DNA of 64,000 nt from Blastomyces gilchristii SLH14081. Lineage: Eukaryota; Ascomycota; Eurotiomycetes; Onygenales; Ajellomycetaceae. Under the pieces are notes generated by a model. It made no database searches, had not been told where the DNA came from, and saw only the letters and a list, made by a program, of their open reading frames with translations. Location of the stretch: the NCBI RefSeq assembly GCF_000003855.2, contig NW_003101674.1, positions 1,268,572-1,332,571 on the forward strand. The letters are read 5' to 3'. A program made the position numbers and the translations under genes. This document shows positions 48,106-61,200 of this stretch, piece by piece. Position 1 is the first letter of the stretch. Each line of letters begins with the position of its first letter.

Positions 48106-50721
48106 ATGTCTAGTGCGACAGTTCATCTTAGTGTTTCTGAAGATTGGATACTTTGGTACAAGCATATGCAAGAATATGCAAAGAACAAGAAGGTATCAGA
48201 CTTTATTAATCTTGATAAACCTGATATCTTCTCTGAACTAGAAGAACCTCTGAAACCTGAGTGTTCAGAAGAAGCCACCGCAGAGGTCAAGATAACATAT
48301 GATATCAAGATCACTGCATGGAAAATCAAATATATGAAATATAAGAAAATGAATGAAGATATGACAAAGATATGAGATATCATATGAAAAACAGTTGATG
48401 TCACAGAGCTATAATATATATACAATGAGAATGATAATGTGAAGAAGATTATTTATTCATTAAGAGATCATCTCTTCTTCACAATCACAGATTATCAGAA
48501 TGATATGAGAACCTGATATCACAATCTCTGTAAAGCACTGAAAAATAGAGATATAGAGAAGTGATTAAATAACTGATCTCTCATTGAAGATTATATCAAA
48601 GAGACAGATATAGCTGAACAGTTCAACTTGAAGAAAGACTTCTTAAATGTGAATCTAGCTATTAATGCAGACTATGTACAAGCATGAGCTAAGAATGTCT
48701 GATATGATAAAGATGTCATATCTTTGATAGAGTTAGTTAAGAACTTTAAGAAATGATATAGAGAAATAAGTATTCTTAAAGAAGATAAATCTATGAACTT
48801 TGCTACTCTTAATGAAAGACCTCAGCAATTATTATCAGTGACATTCAGAAACTGCATCTGTGAAGCCTGTCACTGATACACTCAGTGCTACTATCTCAAT
48901 TCATCAAGAAAGCCACCTGGATGAAAGGAAAACAGAGACAAGAGAACTCAGATCAATCAAGCTCTTAAGAATCAAGAATTAAAGAAATACATTGATCATG
49001 TGATATTTAGAGATTTATTCACAAATACAGATATAATAGATGTCAATAAAGCAGTTCTAGAAGAAATGATTCTGAAGCAATCAGATTCTCAATCTATCAT
49101 TTCTCAATCTATCAATCATCAATCTATCAATCAGCAGATTCAAAAAATATTAATGAACTCTTCAAAGTCTCACTTCTATCTCTGAAACTTGTGAATCTTT
49201 GATACTGGCACAGAACAGCATATATGCAATAATCAAACATGTTTCCGATTCTTTACACCTGCGAATGCGGAAGTTTATACAGGCGATTTCAGCACTAAAG
49301 TTGAAGATTATGAAACTGTTAGAACTATTATAATAAATGAAGCAGAAAAGCAGTTCAATGTCAACCTCATCAACACAGCTTACATTCTGAATTTCCATAC
49401 AAATATCATCACATGAAAACCGTGTTTTCATATAAAAGACATCTATTATGATGATAAAGACTTCAGATTGCAAAAACACACAGATAATACAATCTTTGCA
49501 TGCATTGAAGTATTTGAGAGGTTGCTAGTTACAGAATATAATAGTGAAACAGCTGTTTATTCAACTATATCAGAAAAATCCACTACTGAAGCTGATGTAG
49601 CTATCATATAGTTCATATCTTACACTTCTAACATCACTATATTTGAAAAAACAATATCTTCAAATTCTTCAACTTCTACAAATCCTTCTTCTAACCTGTC
49701 AATACGTACAAAACCTTCTCAAAAACCTAAGATCTCTCTAGCTACACAGTCTACGTGGCATAAGAGATTAGAACATTCTTCAAAAATCGCCATTTAAAAG
49801 CTTGCAAATGATGCAACTGGTGTTCAAATCACTTATCAAGAAGATGCTGCGGATGAGCTTATTATCAAGCTCTGCGAACCCTGTTATCTATCTAATGTGG
49901 AAAATCAAATATCTAGATGTTCACATGTTAGATCTCATACACTGAATTCAACACCTGAATCTACGCCAGCGGGCTCTAATGTTGATATAGGTCTCAATAT
50001 TGATATTAATACTCAATCAGCTGCGATAGCTAATCATACTCAGAATACTGATGTTGATATTAATACTCATCCAGCTACAATAGATAATCATATACAGAAC
50101 ATTGCATCTAAAGCTCATGATATCAGTGCTAACTTTGATGAAGATAATATCATTGAAGGCCGCAGAACCTGAAATTGCAGAGCTGCTCATCTTATAGCAG
50201 TTGCAAATGTCAAAAACAATTCTTTTCAAATGATCAATGAAGCATTCTCTCATTCTCATTCTCACTCAGACTTTTATAAGTCTTAAAATTTATTTCCTAA
50301 TACTGTTTTTACTGTTATCTACAATACATCTACCTCAACAGCATCAATTTCTTCAAGGATTCATAGATCTCAACTGCCAGATTCACTGAATCACTGAGCA
50401 GATGTTGAAAAACACTCACATCGCGAAGAATCTGAGAATGCTAGGCTTCATCTCTATGCCAGAGAATTGCTGCCTCTTCTTAAATGATTGATTAATTGTC
50501 TTCTTCTACATGAATGATATCATCATTCTATCCCGATGAGAGAATTCAGATAAAAGATATCAATCTGAGAACATGTATAATCCGGCGATATTACAGTTGA
50601 TTAGGTGCATACGGCTCAGATGCCAGTGAATGGCCTCACTAAGGCTCTGCCACGCCAGAAACATTCAGAATTTGTCAAGATGCTAGGCCTAGTTGATATA
50701 TCAGATATCATTAATGTGTAA
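48106..50721 (+). pseudogene. copia gag-pol, RIP-mutated and internally deleted
   Basis: Gag starts at 48106 (MSSATVHLSVSEDWILWYKH) and stays open to 48372. The protease is recognised by IFDTGTEQHICNN at about 49193-49230. The pre-integrase domain has TWHKRLEHSSKIAI near 49752 and CEPCYLSN near 49875. Then comes a Ser/Asn-rich linker with imperfect repeats of DINT.(S/P)A (50000-50100). RT is represented only by its YVDD region, read as FFYMNDIIILS at 50500-50530, followed by the RNase H end (VNGLTKALPRQKHSEFVK, 50629-50680). About nine or more in-frame stops occur, mostly from Trp codons. Confidence 0.85.
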
Positions 50722-50848
50722 GTAGAATAATGATATAAATGATCTATCTTGATGTAATCTCTACAGATTCATCTACACTCTTTTTTGATTATTTTCATGC
50801 AGCTTCAATTACACTTTCTTTTACATGTTACATTTGCTGAAGAGAGTG

Positions 50849-51116
50849 TGTCAGAAAAAAGAGGTTATATACTACTGAACATCATCAACATTGTATTACT
50901 ATAATATTTCTCATCATTATCAGCTTACTACAACACTTATCTAATACTCACTTATACTAGCTCTCTTGACTTGCACATATATTTTACTATAAATAGCTCT
51001 ATCTTTTGTATGAAATAGATATATCAGATAGTGCATGAATAATATAACAAGCAGATCTTGATATACATAAGATTCATATATCTTCAATATATTCATCTGT
51101 GACACTCATTTCAACA
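50849..51116 (+). repeat. 3' LTR of copia element
   Basis: 268 bp, colinear with the 5' LTR and differing mainly by transitions. Confidence 0.93.
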
Positions 51117-51121
51117 GAGTA

Positions 51122-51700
51122 TTCTATAAAACTTTTCTGTCTTCTCTAGCTTCTCTGTGTCTGTTATTCTGATCTTCTTAATATAGTCAGATCTGTGAGA
51201 GAGTCTGTTCACTGAGTTCTTAGTTCTCTTGATATACTCTATCTTGAATCAGAATTCAGAACTCACTTAGTTTCTGAGCTCAGCAGATCTATCACTGTGA
51301 AAGTTTCTTAATTAAAATACATTATTATAAGCTATTATAATTAGTTCTAACAGTAATCACTGTTATAAGATTCTCAAAGTAGTAATATCAGTGATAGAAG
51401 AATTTCACTATTATGAGAAGCTTCTGATTATGAATATTATAGTTAATCTTCACAGATTGTATCTTTTATAAGAAAAAGATTGCTGGAATNNNNNNNNNNN
51501 NNNNNNNNNNNNNNNNNNNNNNNNNNNNNNNNNNNNNNNNNNNNNNNNNNNNNNNNNNNNNNNNNNNNNNNNNNNNNNNNNNNNNNNNNNNNNNNNNNNN
51601 NNNNNNNNNNNNNNNNNNNNNNNNNNNNNNNTTAAAGTGAAATAATATTACTATGTTCATGAATATCTATTTCAATCTTATAAAGATCTTATAAGTTTTT
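51122..51700 (-). other. Chromovirus H pol, integrase/RNase H border region
   Basis: Decayed sequence between the copia element and the RT region, including the second assembly gap. No clean motif could be read. Confidence 0.4.
51490..51631. other. Assembly gap, 142 N
   Basis: Undetermined bases inside chromovirus H. Confidence 1.
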
Positions 51701-52530
51701 AAAATAAGAAAGTTCTTATAATTCTCTCTTCTTAATAATCTTTTTATTCTTTATTTATAAGATAACTTCTTCTTATTTTCACTCTTCAGCATGTCTATAA
51801 GAGTTAAGAAAATTCTTATAAATACAAAGATAAATCATCTATAGAAATTCACAAAGCTCAGAAAGATCTGAATCTTATAAATACTAGTTAACTTTAATTA
51901 TAATAGAATAGTCTCAATCTATGAAGATTTCATCTGAATATTATTCACAGTAATTGTATATTCTAGAAAATTAATTCAGTAGATACTGAAGTTATACTTT
52001 ATAAGCTTAATATACAGTTCTGTCTTATCTAAGATCTTTAATATAGTTTGTATATACTCAGTGTGTTCTTTCTTCTTTACAGAGTATATTATTATATTAT
52101 TCAGATATATTACTATGAAGACATTCAGATATATATGAAGTGTTTTATTAATAAAAGAGTGAAATACTATAGAGATATTAGTTAAACTAAAAGATATTAC
52201 TAGATATTCAAATAATCTCAGTATAATTCTAAAAATAGTTTTTTACTCATTTTCAGACTGTATTTACAGCTGTGTATATATATTAATCATATTCAGTTAT
52301 ATAAATATGACAGCTTCTGTAAGACAGTTAATCACATTCTTAATCAGAGATAGAGAATAGTGACTCTTTATAGTCTTGAAGTTCAGATTGTGATAGTTTA
52401 TATACAATCTGAAATCTTTATTCTTCTTTTTTATAAATACTACAGAGACTTCTGCAGAGATCTGTGAAGATTGAATGCTGTTATTCTTCAGATTCTTCTT
52501 TATATAAGTCTGCAAAACCTCTGTCTTATG
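51700..52530 (-). pseudogene. Chromovirus H reverse transcriptase
   Basis: VSVVFIKKKNKDFRLYINYH at about 52395-52455 corresponds to the conserved RT block before the catalytic region. The active site reads YLNN at 52096-52107 within FIVIYLNNIIIY, so both aspartates are lost. Reading frame broken by stops. Confidence 0.82.
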
Positions 52531-54570
52531 ATAAAAGAGCTTATAGATTGATTCTCAGAAGAGTTTCTACTCTTCTATTAAATCTATTATCAGAAGAGTT
52601 TCTACTCTTCTATTAAATCTATTATCAGATTCTTCTCATAGTGAGATGAAAGCTTAACTATTTTAGCTAAACTGAATACTTCTGTAAGATCTCAGTATTT
52701 CTCTGATATTTAAAGCTCAGTTTTTATAATCACAAAGTTCTCAGATATTTATAAAGTTATTATATAGATAAGCTTGTCTTCTCTAATTAACTCTACAGTA
52801 TTAACTGATTCTATCTCTGTAAGTAAGTCTGTTAATACTGATCAGAAGTATAAATCTGACTTATGAATAGCTATGTATAAATTATGTCTTTAAAGTTATA
52901 TAAGTCTTAAGTACATGTCATCTGTAATATTTATAATAATTACAGTTTTCACAAATCTTCTTCAAGTTTCAGAGAGATCTTGAAATTTAAAGATAACTTT
53001 TATAAGTTTCTCAGTTCTCAGATCTGAGTTCTTATACTCTGCTTATTATAAGAGTAGATTCTCAGTTTTTATCACTCAGCTCATTTACTCTATGAGCTTT
53101 AGAAACATTACAGTGATCTGAGATTCTGAGTTTATTAATACTTCTTATACTTATAGAGTAGTAGTTCTGTGATACAGTCTCTCTCTATAAGTATGCATTT
53201 ATATTGAGAGAGTAACAGATTCAGATATTAACTTTAAAACTCTTAAGAAGACTATTACTGACTCTATCTATAACTTCTTAAATTTCTATTTTAATTTATT
53301 TAGACAGTTCATATAAAGATGTTCTGATTTAAAATAGATAAAGTAGAGACTCTTTTTCTTAATCTCTATATTATATACTCTGTTTATAAAAGCTTATAAA
53401 GCTCTCTCTCTCTACTCAGCAGTCAGATATAAATCTCTTTATATCTTATTATTTTTTTCTAGTAAATCTGATATCTATTATTTTAATTCTTGTAAGACTG
53501 ATTAATGATCTGCTCTTTATATATCTGTGATTCTCACAGTTATTTATAAGTAATGAATAAGAGTCATCAGTTTCTTCAGAGTTAAGAACTTAGAGTCTTA
53601 CTCAATGAGCTTATTCTATATCTCTTTATTCAGTCTCTTTACAAATATCATTATTCAGATCTTATTTCAGAGCTCTGTTTTCACAGATCTTAATTTATAT
53701 TATAATTTTATAAAGTACTGTGAGTAATCTTTATCAGATTTCTTATCTCTTTTTCTAATATTAATAATCACAGTTCAGATGTTCTCTGTTCAGCTTATAG
53801 AGTCTCTTAACTTATTCTCTAGATAGATCTTGAGAATAGATTAGTAGAATCTCTTATAATTATTCTCTAAATAATTCAGTCAATTCTTGACTTCAGTATA
53901 GTAGAGATCTGTTATTATATAAATAACAGCTTCTTTATCTTTTATATTACACAGTCAGACTTGTGAGTCAATTTTAAATATAAACTTGTAAAAGCTTTTA
54001 TAGATTATAATTCAGTAGATAGTCTTAAGTAATTACAGCTTAAGAAAGTTTCTTTTTAGTTCATAGATATTTCTGAAGATTATATTTAAAGACTCAGTTC
54101 AAGAATGTTTACAGATAGTAAGTATTTCTTATAGAAAAATAGCTTAGTTCTGTAGAAGATACTTAAGAATATTCTTTACTAAGATTAATTTATTTATAGA
54201 TTTGAAGAGTTTCTATTACAGATGCAGAGAATAATATTTTATAAATAATTATAAGTTCTCTAAAATTTCTTTTTTAAGAGTTATTTATAATTCAGATAAC
54301 TACTTCTGAGTATTTATAGTAGAGTTTACAGAGATTAAAGTATATAAGTTTCTAGTTCTTTCAGTTATAACAGATGATTACTGACTGACAGAGCTTGAAA
54401 AATAAGAATAAGTACTCACAGACAATTATTCAGATGTTTACAGCTTGATATAATATATACTGATAGTTACTAGAAGTATTCACAGTAGAAAGATAAATGT
54501 AGAAGTTAAATATATAATAGTATTTAAGCTGAGTTATAAATAGTATTCATGAACTTCAGTCTATATAGTT
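52531..54570 (-). pseudogene. Chromovirus H gag/protease region
   Basis: By order on the element this should be protease and gag. Translation gives Leu/Glu/Lys-rich segments without a motif I can name, and stops are frequent. The assignment is positional. Confidence 0.5.
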
Positions 54571-55338
54571 GTGTGTAGTCAAGGGCCGCTAACTCTATTA
54601 ATTACAGAAGAGATAGAAATAGAGGTAAAGAATCCGCGAGAAGTAGAATTTCTTACATTTTTACAGCTGAATCGGTCAATTCATTCTCATAAGTATTCAT
54701 ATAAGCAGAAACTCAGTGCAAGTGAATTATCAGTTTTAATATTCTTCTCTTTTGAATTTTTAAAACAGAGTTTAAAATCAGTTTAAGATTCATTTGATTA
54801 TTATGAATCTGACTATTTCTAAGTCTTTTTAAAGCAGTTTGACTATCAGAGAATATTTATATCTCTTTCAAACTATTTTCTCTTTTATAAGATTTTATTT
54901 CAATGAGTTTGAAAGCTTTCACTATTATAAATAGTTCAGTATCAAAGACTTTAGATTCACAGTCTAAATTTCAAAAATCTGAGATAAAATTGATATGATC
55001 TTCAGCATAAGTAATGTCTGTATCTAATCTGATTAAATTCTCATTTTTTAAGTTATCTGAGTAAATCAAAATATAGTCTTTTATATTGATTATAGAGATC
55101 TTCTTCAAATACTGTTTATATTCTCTCTCTGTAGATAGTTCACTTATTTACAAGTTTATAAGAGATTTAAGCTTTTCTCTTCAGAGAGATATCTTCTCAT
55201 GATTAACTTTCTCAACATTGAATAAAGAAAATTGATTTTTAATCAGTGAATATAGTCTGTATAATTGAGAGAGTATTTTCTTTGAAGAATTATTTTCATT
55301 TCAATTAAGAAATCTATTTCAATTCAGTTCATTTTCTG
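54571..55338 (-). mobile_element. LINE2 fragment (RNase H region)
   Basis: 54662-55338 is nearly identical to LINE G 38821-39490. The left ~90 bp (54571-54661) are GC-richer and unlike LINE G at nucleotide level, yet the minus-strand frame continues plausibly from the RNase H motif. The right end is cut by a C-family LTR. Confidence 0.75.
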
Positions 55339-55480
55339 TGTAAGAGGCCTATGCTAAATAGATTGATATAATATATATAGATCTTATATAACAAAGTGAA
55401 AAATGTTAGAGAAGAAAAAAAAAGATAAAGTGTAAGAATCAGTAATCAGAGTGAATATTTATATGTGTATATAGTAAAGC

Positions 55481-55647
55481 TGTGATTCAAAGATTGCTTG
55501 AGTCAGTGTATAATTACAGGCGTACGCCGGCTTCTTATATACTGTACACTAAATTAATTGATGGCTGCTATGACCCCTTTACATTCATAAGCAAGTTTGA
55601 AAGTGGCCGTGTTATTATTCAGCAGTTGTATATTCTTTCAAACTACA
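55481..55647 (-). repeat. 3' LTR of gypsy B (167 bp)
   Basis: Colinear with 63558-63724, with many transitions. The antisense frame starting at 55482 is open through it. Confidence 0.9.
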
Positions 55648-58250
55648 TTCTTCCCCACCAGATTCAGTCACACTCATGTGATCAGAATGTACACTCTAGC
55701 TTCATGCAGATTAGCATATCACTAGTGTTCATGATTATATAATTTATCTCTAATTCAGCTAGTGTTCTATGTACATTCTTACAAAGAAACTTTCACTATA
55801 TTATATTTCTTATTCACTAACTTTTCTTATTCTTCAATCATCTTCTTCATCATCATCATCATTGAATGTTATCATCTCATTCAAGATTCCTGTCTCTTCT
55901 CTTATTTAACATCTTCTATCTGTTGTTTATCTATTATATTATACACATTTCTGGTGATAGCTCTTCATTCTCATAACAAGTGTTCCCATAGTGCTTATAC
56001 TGAGTAGTTTATTAGCAGTAAGTGTAACACATTGTGAAACATGATCAGAACTTGTTTATCTTCTAATAATTACTAGAATATACTATTATAAATAACATAT
56101 CTTCTTTATCTTCTTATATACTCTTAATTATTTTTCTTCTTAGTGAGCTTCTGATTATGTCTTCTGACATAATTTTATATAAATGCAGATGCTAATATGT
56201 TTGTTTTTATTTATATAGAATCTTCACATATTGATAGATTCATGTCTGCTGATGATAGTGAACTCAATGTTGAATCATTGATTGAGAACTTGAAGAATGT
56301 GATAATGAAGAAATTATCTGTATTATGTGTGACTGAGTCTTCTGCATCTCTTCTAATCTCTTCTACTGTTATTTCTCTCTCTGCTGCTTTCTCTCAATCT
56401 TCTACTCTTATCTCTGTTTTCAGTTCTCTCTCTTCTGCTACCTCTGTTTCTGTGACTCTCACTTCTGCTACTTCTACTCTCTCTGTCTCTGCTATTACTT
56501 CTGCTTTCATTATCAGCTCTCTCTGTTTCAAGAAGATGTTGTGTAGACTTGATGAATCATGTTTCTCAGTGTGTATACTTCTGCCTTTCTTATCAATCTC
56601 TAGAATAATCTATTATATGAAGACTGTGTATAATATGACTATTTGAAGCTCAGTCACAGACACTGATTATTATATTTATTTCAAATATTTATGATAAGAC
56701 AATTGTTTATTCATACTGAAGAATCATCTCTCTTCTTAACAGTATTGAGATTATAAGTCTTTTCTTTTTTCTCTTCTCTTCTAACACTGATTTTTCTAGA
56801 GACAATTGTTATGAGTTTTATTATATATGAAGTTGTGACATTCACAAACATTAAGAAACTTTTTACAATTATTAAATTCAATATTATAAGTATATTCACT
56901 CTGATGAATATCTTTAAAATGATTGATCTGTATCAGTCTATTCTCTGATATTTGTTGTCTGACTTTGTAATGCAGATGAAGAATATCTGTGTTTTCAGAA
57001 ATAAGAATACAGATGTTGTACTCTTTTACATCTGTGAGTGTGAGACTTGTATGTCTTGTCTGAGATGTCATTGTGAGAATGAGATGTTTACATACTATGT
57101 TCTGCTTTCTATATTTTCTCATATCTCTCTCTCTCTTTCTGAGAAGCCTCATGTGTGTTGTAATTACATGTACAATTCTAAGATCAGTGAGTGTTCATTC
57201 AGTAATTATTATCTCTACTTTTATAGTTTTTATATACTAATAATAGTTCTTAATTACTCCAGCATCAGAGATCATTTTAATTAAAGATGACAATGCTGCT
57301 GAGACTACTCTCTCTCACTCTCAAGCTTCTCTTATTACTTTCTCTCCCTCTTCTGTGAGAAAGATTGTGTATATACTAGATTGTAAGTGTTCAGCTCTGA
57401 GTGACTCTCACTATTATTCATCTGATTCTGTGTCTTCTTCTTCTTCTGTTTCTTTCATCTTTACTTCTTCTATTCTGGCTTCTGATTCTGTGAGTTCTGC
57501 ACTCTTCTTCAATTTTTCTATGCATACATGTACATATTTCTATATTGGCATTTCAGTCAATCTTGTGATAAATAACATTAATGTCATACACAGAGCAGTA
57601 GAGGAATTGGAGATATATACAGTATTATTATGAGAGTGGCTTACAGCTCTTGAATTCCTTGCAGATCTTGAGTTTTGAGATTTTCTTTGTTTTTGACATT
57701 TTTCAGGTGATGTGGTGTTGAAAATAGATTAAATATGTGATGTATAAAAATGAATGAGATGTATGATAATATTTGTCTTTTACAGCTGACTCTTATAGTT
57801 GACAATCAATTCATTATCTCTTAAGTCATCTTCTTTTCTTTTCTTATGCTTTTTCTTTGTCTGCTAGTCACTACTCTTACACAACCTCTATATGATACAG
57901 TATTCAGTGACTAGATTTAACAGCTTTTATCTTTTATGATTCTGTCTTATGCATTATACTGTCTCTCTTCACTCACTCAGATCACTACAGCAAATGACTC
58001 ATTGAAACTAATCTCACTCAATCTCTGAGCATCTTCAGAAGTTAAGATGACTTGATCTCACATGTCTGCAGATGTTTCAGATGATTCATTCTCTGTTGTC
58101 TCTGTGATTGAACTGATATAAACAGTTGAATTCAACTCTGAATTTCTTTTTCTTCTGTGATCTGATTCACATGCAAGTCTGTTACTCTGAGACTACTCTT
58201 TACTGCATTGTGCCTGCTGTCTGCAGTGCATTATTATATGACTGACTACA
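55648..58250 (+). other. Extra region of gypsy B with antisense open frames
   Basis: Lies between the end of pol and the 3' LTR. The longest frames run opposite to pol: 55762-56007, 56197-56646 (Ser/Thr/Val-rich, with MSADDSELNVESLIENLKN at an internal Met), 56952-57284 and 57355-57633 (also Ser-rich, with DSVSSSSSVSF). A minus-strand frame at 56796-57152 overlaps. No domain is recognised. Low stop density may simply reflect TCT-rich composition. Confidence 0.4.
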
Positions 58251-61200
58251 GTCTCATCACTTATTAAAGTGTGATGTTTATCTGATTTCTTCATTTCTTC
58301 TCATTCTTTTCTTATAATTGTGAAAAGATCAGAATAAGTGAGATTATCTAATTTATAAGTGTCTATGATTTCTCTTACTTCATAAGACTTTTTAATTATA
58401 ACTCTTCTTTTTCAACACTGATAATAGTGCTGTGAATAATTATAATTCACTCAGATCTTGTATCTTTGATTTTATAAGATATGAATTATTTATTAAGTTG
58501 TGTAAGATCTGTCTCTCTGATTCTTTCAATGTGTATATTCTCAGAGAATGTGATTTGAGTATTTTATATGACTTAAATTATCTAGATTGAAACTTCTCAG
58601 ATCTCTCATTATGTATAAGAACTCATGTTCTTATCTTGAGACTCAATTTCTTAACTAGTGAGTCTCATATTCTTTTCAATTAAATTGCTTGATTCAGAAG
58701 TAACTTATTAGCTTTTATACATGCATGACTGATCTCTTTCAATCTTGATTCTGTGTCTGCAACTGCTGTGTCTGCAACTGTTATTCCTGCTGTGTCCGCA
58801 ATTACTGTTCTCTCTCTCACCTTTTTCAAAGCATTCTCTGGAATGCGCGGATGCAATTCATACAACAGGTAGAATGATAAATGCTTGAAGACTGCATGCT
58901 GCTGAATTTGTGTGACTAATAGCATCTGATCAAGATATTCATCTCATAATCTCATAGACTTGTTCACTAGATATTTTATCAGCATGTTGCTCAGAATTTC
59001 ATTCAAGTGTTTCATCTTTCTATTTGTTCATGAATAATATAGTGTTGTTCTATAATATCTTATCTGTAACTGGCTCATGAAATGTCTCACTACTTCTTCT
59101 ATAAGATTCACACTGTTATTAGTTAGAATCTCACACAGCATTTCATAGTTAATATAGATCTTATTATATAGAAACTTCATCACTATCTTCTCTATTATCT
59201 CTGAAACTGCTTTCATGACTGACCAGTCAGTAGTGTAGTCAATAGCAGTGATTATTCAATGATTTTCATTTGACATTCACAGTAATATATCTATGAGATT
59301 CATCTCTCATTGTTTAAACAGTTATATTATATATTTCATCTGATATTATGCTTTCTCACATTCTAATTCTTTCTTAGATTCTTTTGTGACCTGATAATTC
59401 AGACACTTGTGAGTGTATGTCTGAATGTTCTCAGTCATACTTGACTAGTATACTCTTGATTCAAGTACACTTATGAGTTCAGAGCTTTCTAAGTGACTGA
59501 ATTCCTTGTGTATATGAGTCATCAAGTTGTATCTAAATGAATATTCTAGATAGAGAGCTTCTGTATATTCTAGATCACAGTAAAGTATAATATTATTTTT
59601 TAATTTTCTCAGCTTGAAGTTTGAAAGCATCTCTTCTACTACTTTTATGAGATGCTTATCATCTAACATCTTATCATTCTTTAAGTGAGAGATTATTATA
59701 TTCACTTATTCTGATTTCTTACATTCTCTCAGTATATTTAATATGAACTTTTCTTATACCTGGTTTACAGAATTCTCATTTATAAAATCAGATCTGTGAC
59801 TGATTATATCAGATATCACAGTGTCTGATCTCTTTCAGTATTTGATATTAAGATTGTATACTTAGAACTCTGAGATTCAATGTACTGAGTGTTTGAAAGG
59901 TTTCATTATTAATTATAGATAGATAAGGCTTTTATAATCTATGATCATTATTATTATATATCTGTTATCAATATATCTATCTCACAATGTCAGTATATGC
60001 TTGATTGCTAGTAATTTCTTTTCATACACTGAGTAATTGAGCTCAGTGCCTGATAGTTTTCTATTATTATATATCATCAGATGTAGCTTGCTATTCTTAC
60101 TTATCTGTAGAAGATTGTCTCTGATAGCTTATTCAGATATGTCTGTCTTGATATAGAAAGGTTTATCATAATCTGATTGAATAAGTACTGAGAATATTAT
60201 TATATATTTTCTCAGTGTGAGAAAAGCCTTCTTACACATGATATTTCAGATAATTGAATGAAACTTCTTCTTTTACAGATTTGTATCTATTTCTCTTAAG
60301 AGATCTGAGAGTGATGCAGATATTTGTATGAAATTCTTGATAAATCTGTGATAATATAAGATCAACTCAAGAAACTGTTATACATAATATATATTTCTTA
60401 ACTACAGTTAATTCACTATGACATTCAATTTCTTCAGAATGAGATGTATACAGCTATCACTCACTATATGTTTTATAAACTTCAACTCTTTCATTTCAAA
60501 TACACACTTTGTTAATTTAATATAGAGCTTATACTCTGTCAGAGTTATAAGCACTTCATTAAAATGCTTCAGATATTTATTATATGAGTTTGAGAAGACT
60601 AGAATATCATTGAGATATATAAGATATAAGATTTCATTCTGTTTATAAAGAATTGTATTCATCATTGTTTAAAAGATAATGAGTATATTTATCAGACTGA
60701 ATAATATTATCAGAAATTTGAACTTCTCTCATTATATATTAAATATGATTCATGATACTGATAGTTTATCTACACAGATCTGCCAGTATTCTGAGAGAAG
60801 ATCAATCTTTAATAGATATCAGATGTTTTTAACTGTATTCAACTGTTATTAAATTCATGACAGTGAGTATTCATTCTTGATTATAAGCTTATTAAGTGCT
60901 TGATAATTGATACACATTCATCACTTTTCATTCACCTTTTTCATGAATAAGACTGGAAAGCCTCATGTACTTGATGAGAATTATATAAGATTATGTTATA
61001 GAAGATCTGTGATCTGACACTTCTATTCTTTAAGATGTGTTTGTGACAGAGAGTATGTATTCTGATTGACTGGTTTCACATTCTCTATATCAATCTCATG
61101 TATAAATTCTTGTTTCAGTGACAATTTCAGTGAAAGATCTATTTAAAAGATCTTCTCATGCTTCTTCAGAAGCTTCTTTATATGCTTATTCTTCTGTATA

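Larger units (their letters stand above)
47439..51116 (+). mobile_element. Ty1/copia element, internally deleted (3678 bp)
   Basis: Two 268-bp LTRs (47439-47706, 50849-51116), TG...CA, with 5-bp duplication GAGTA, inserted in chromovirus H. Gag, protease and the pre-integrase zinc region remain. The integrase core and most of the RT are missing, although an active-site fragment and the RNase H end are present. At under 4 kb it is shorter than the usual ~5 kb. It is less mutated than its neighbours. Confidence 0.93.
47434..51121. repeat. Target-site duplication of the copia element
   Basis: GAGTA at 47434-47438 and 51117-51121, exactly outside the two LTRs. Confidence 0.9.
21033..54570 (-). 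mobile_element. Chromovirus H (Ty3/gypsy), split into five pieces
   Basis: Minus-strand element deduced by removing later insertions. Pieces: 21033-21260 and 28721-29536 (around SINE2); 29945-31207 (integrase end and chromodomain); 46353-47433 (integrase core, after the LINE); 51122-54570 (RT and gag, after the copia element). Continuity across the LINE is shown by the duplicated 12-mer GTCTCAGTRAGT at 31196-31207 and 46341-46352, within one integrase frame. The left border at 21033 (TGTAAGAATACAG) may be the 3' LTR edge. I could not identify the 5' LTR. Assigning the leftmost pieces to H is inference. Confidence 0.65.
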
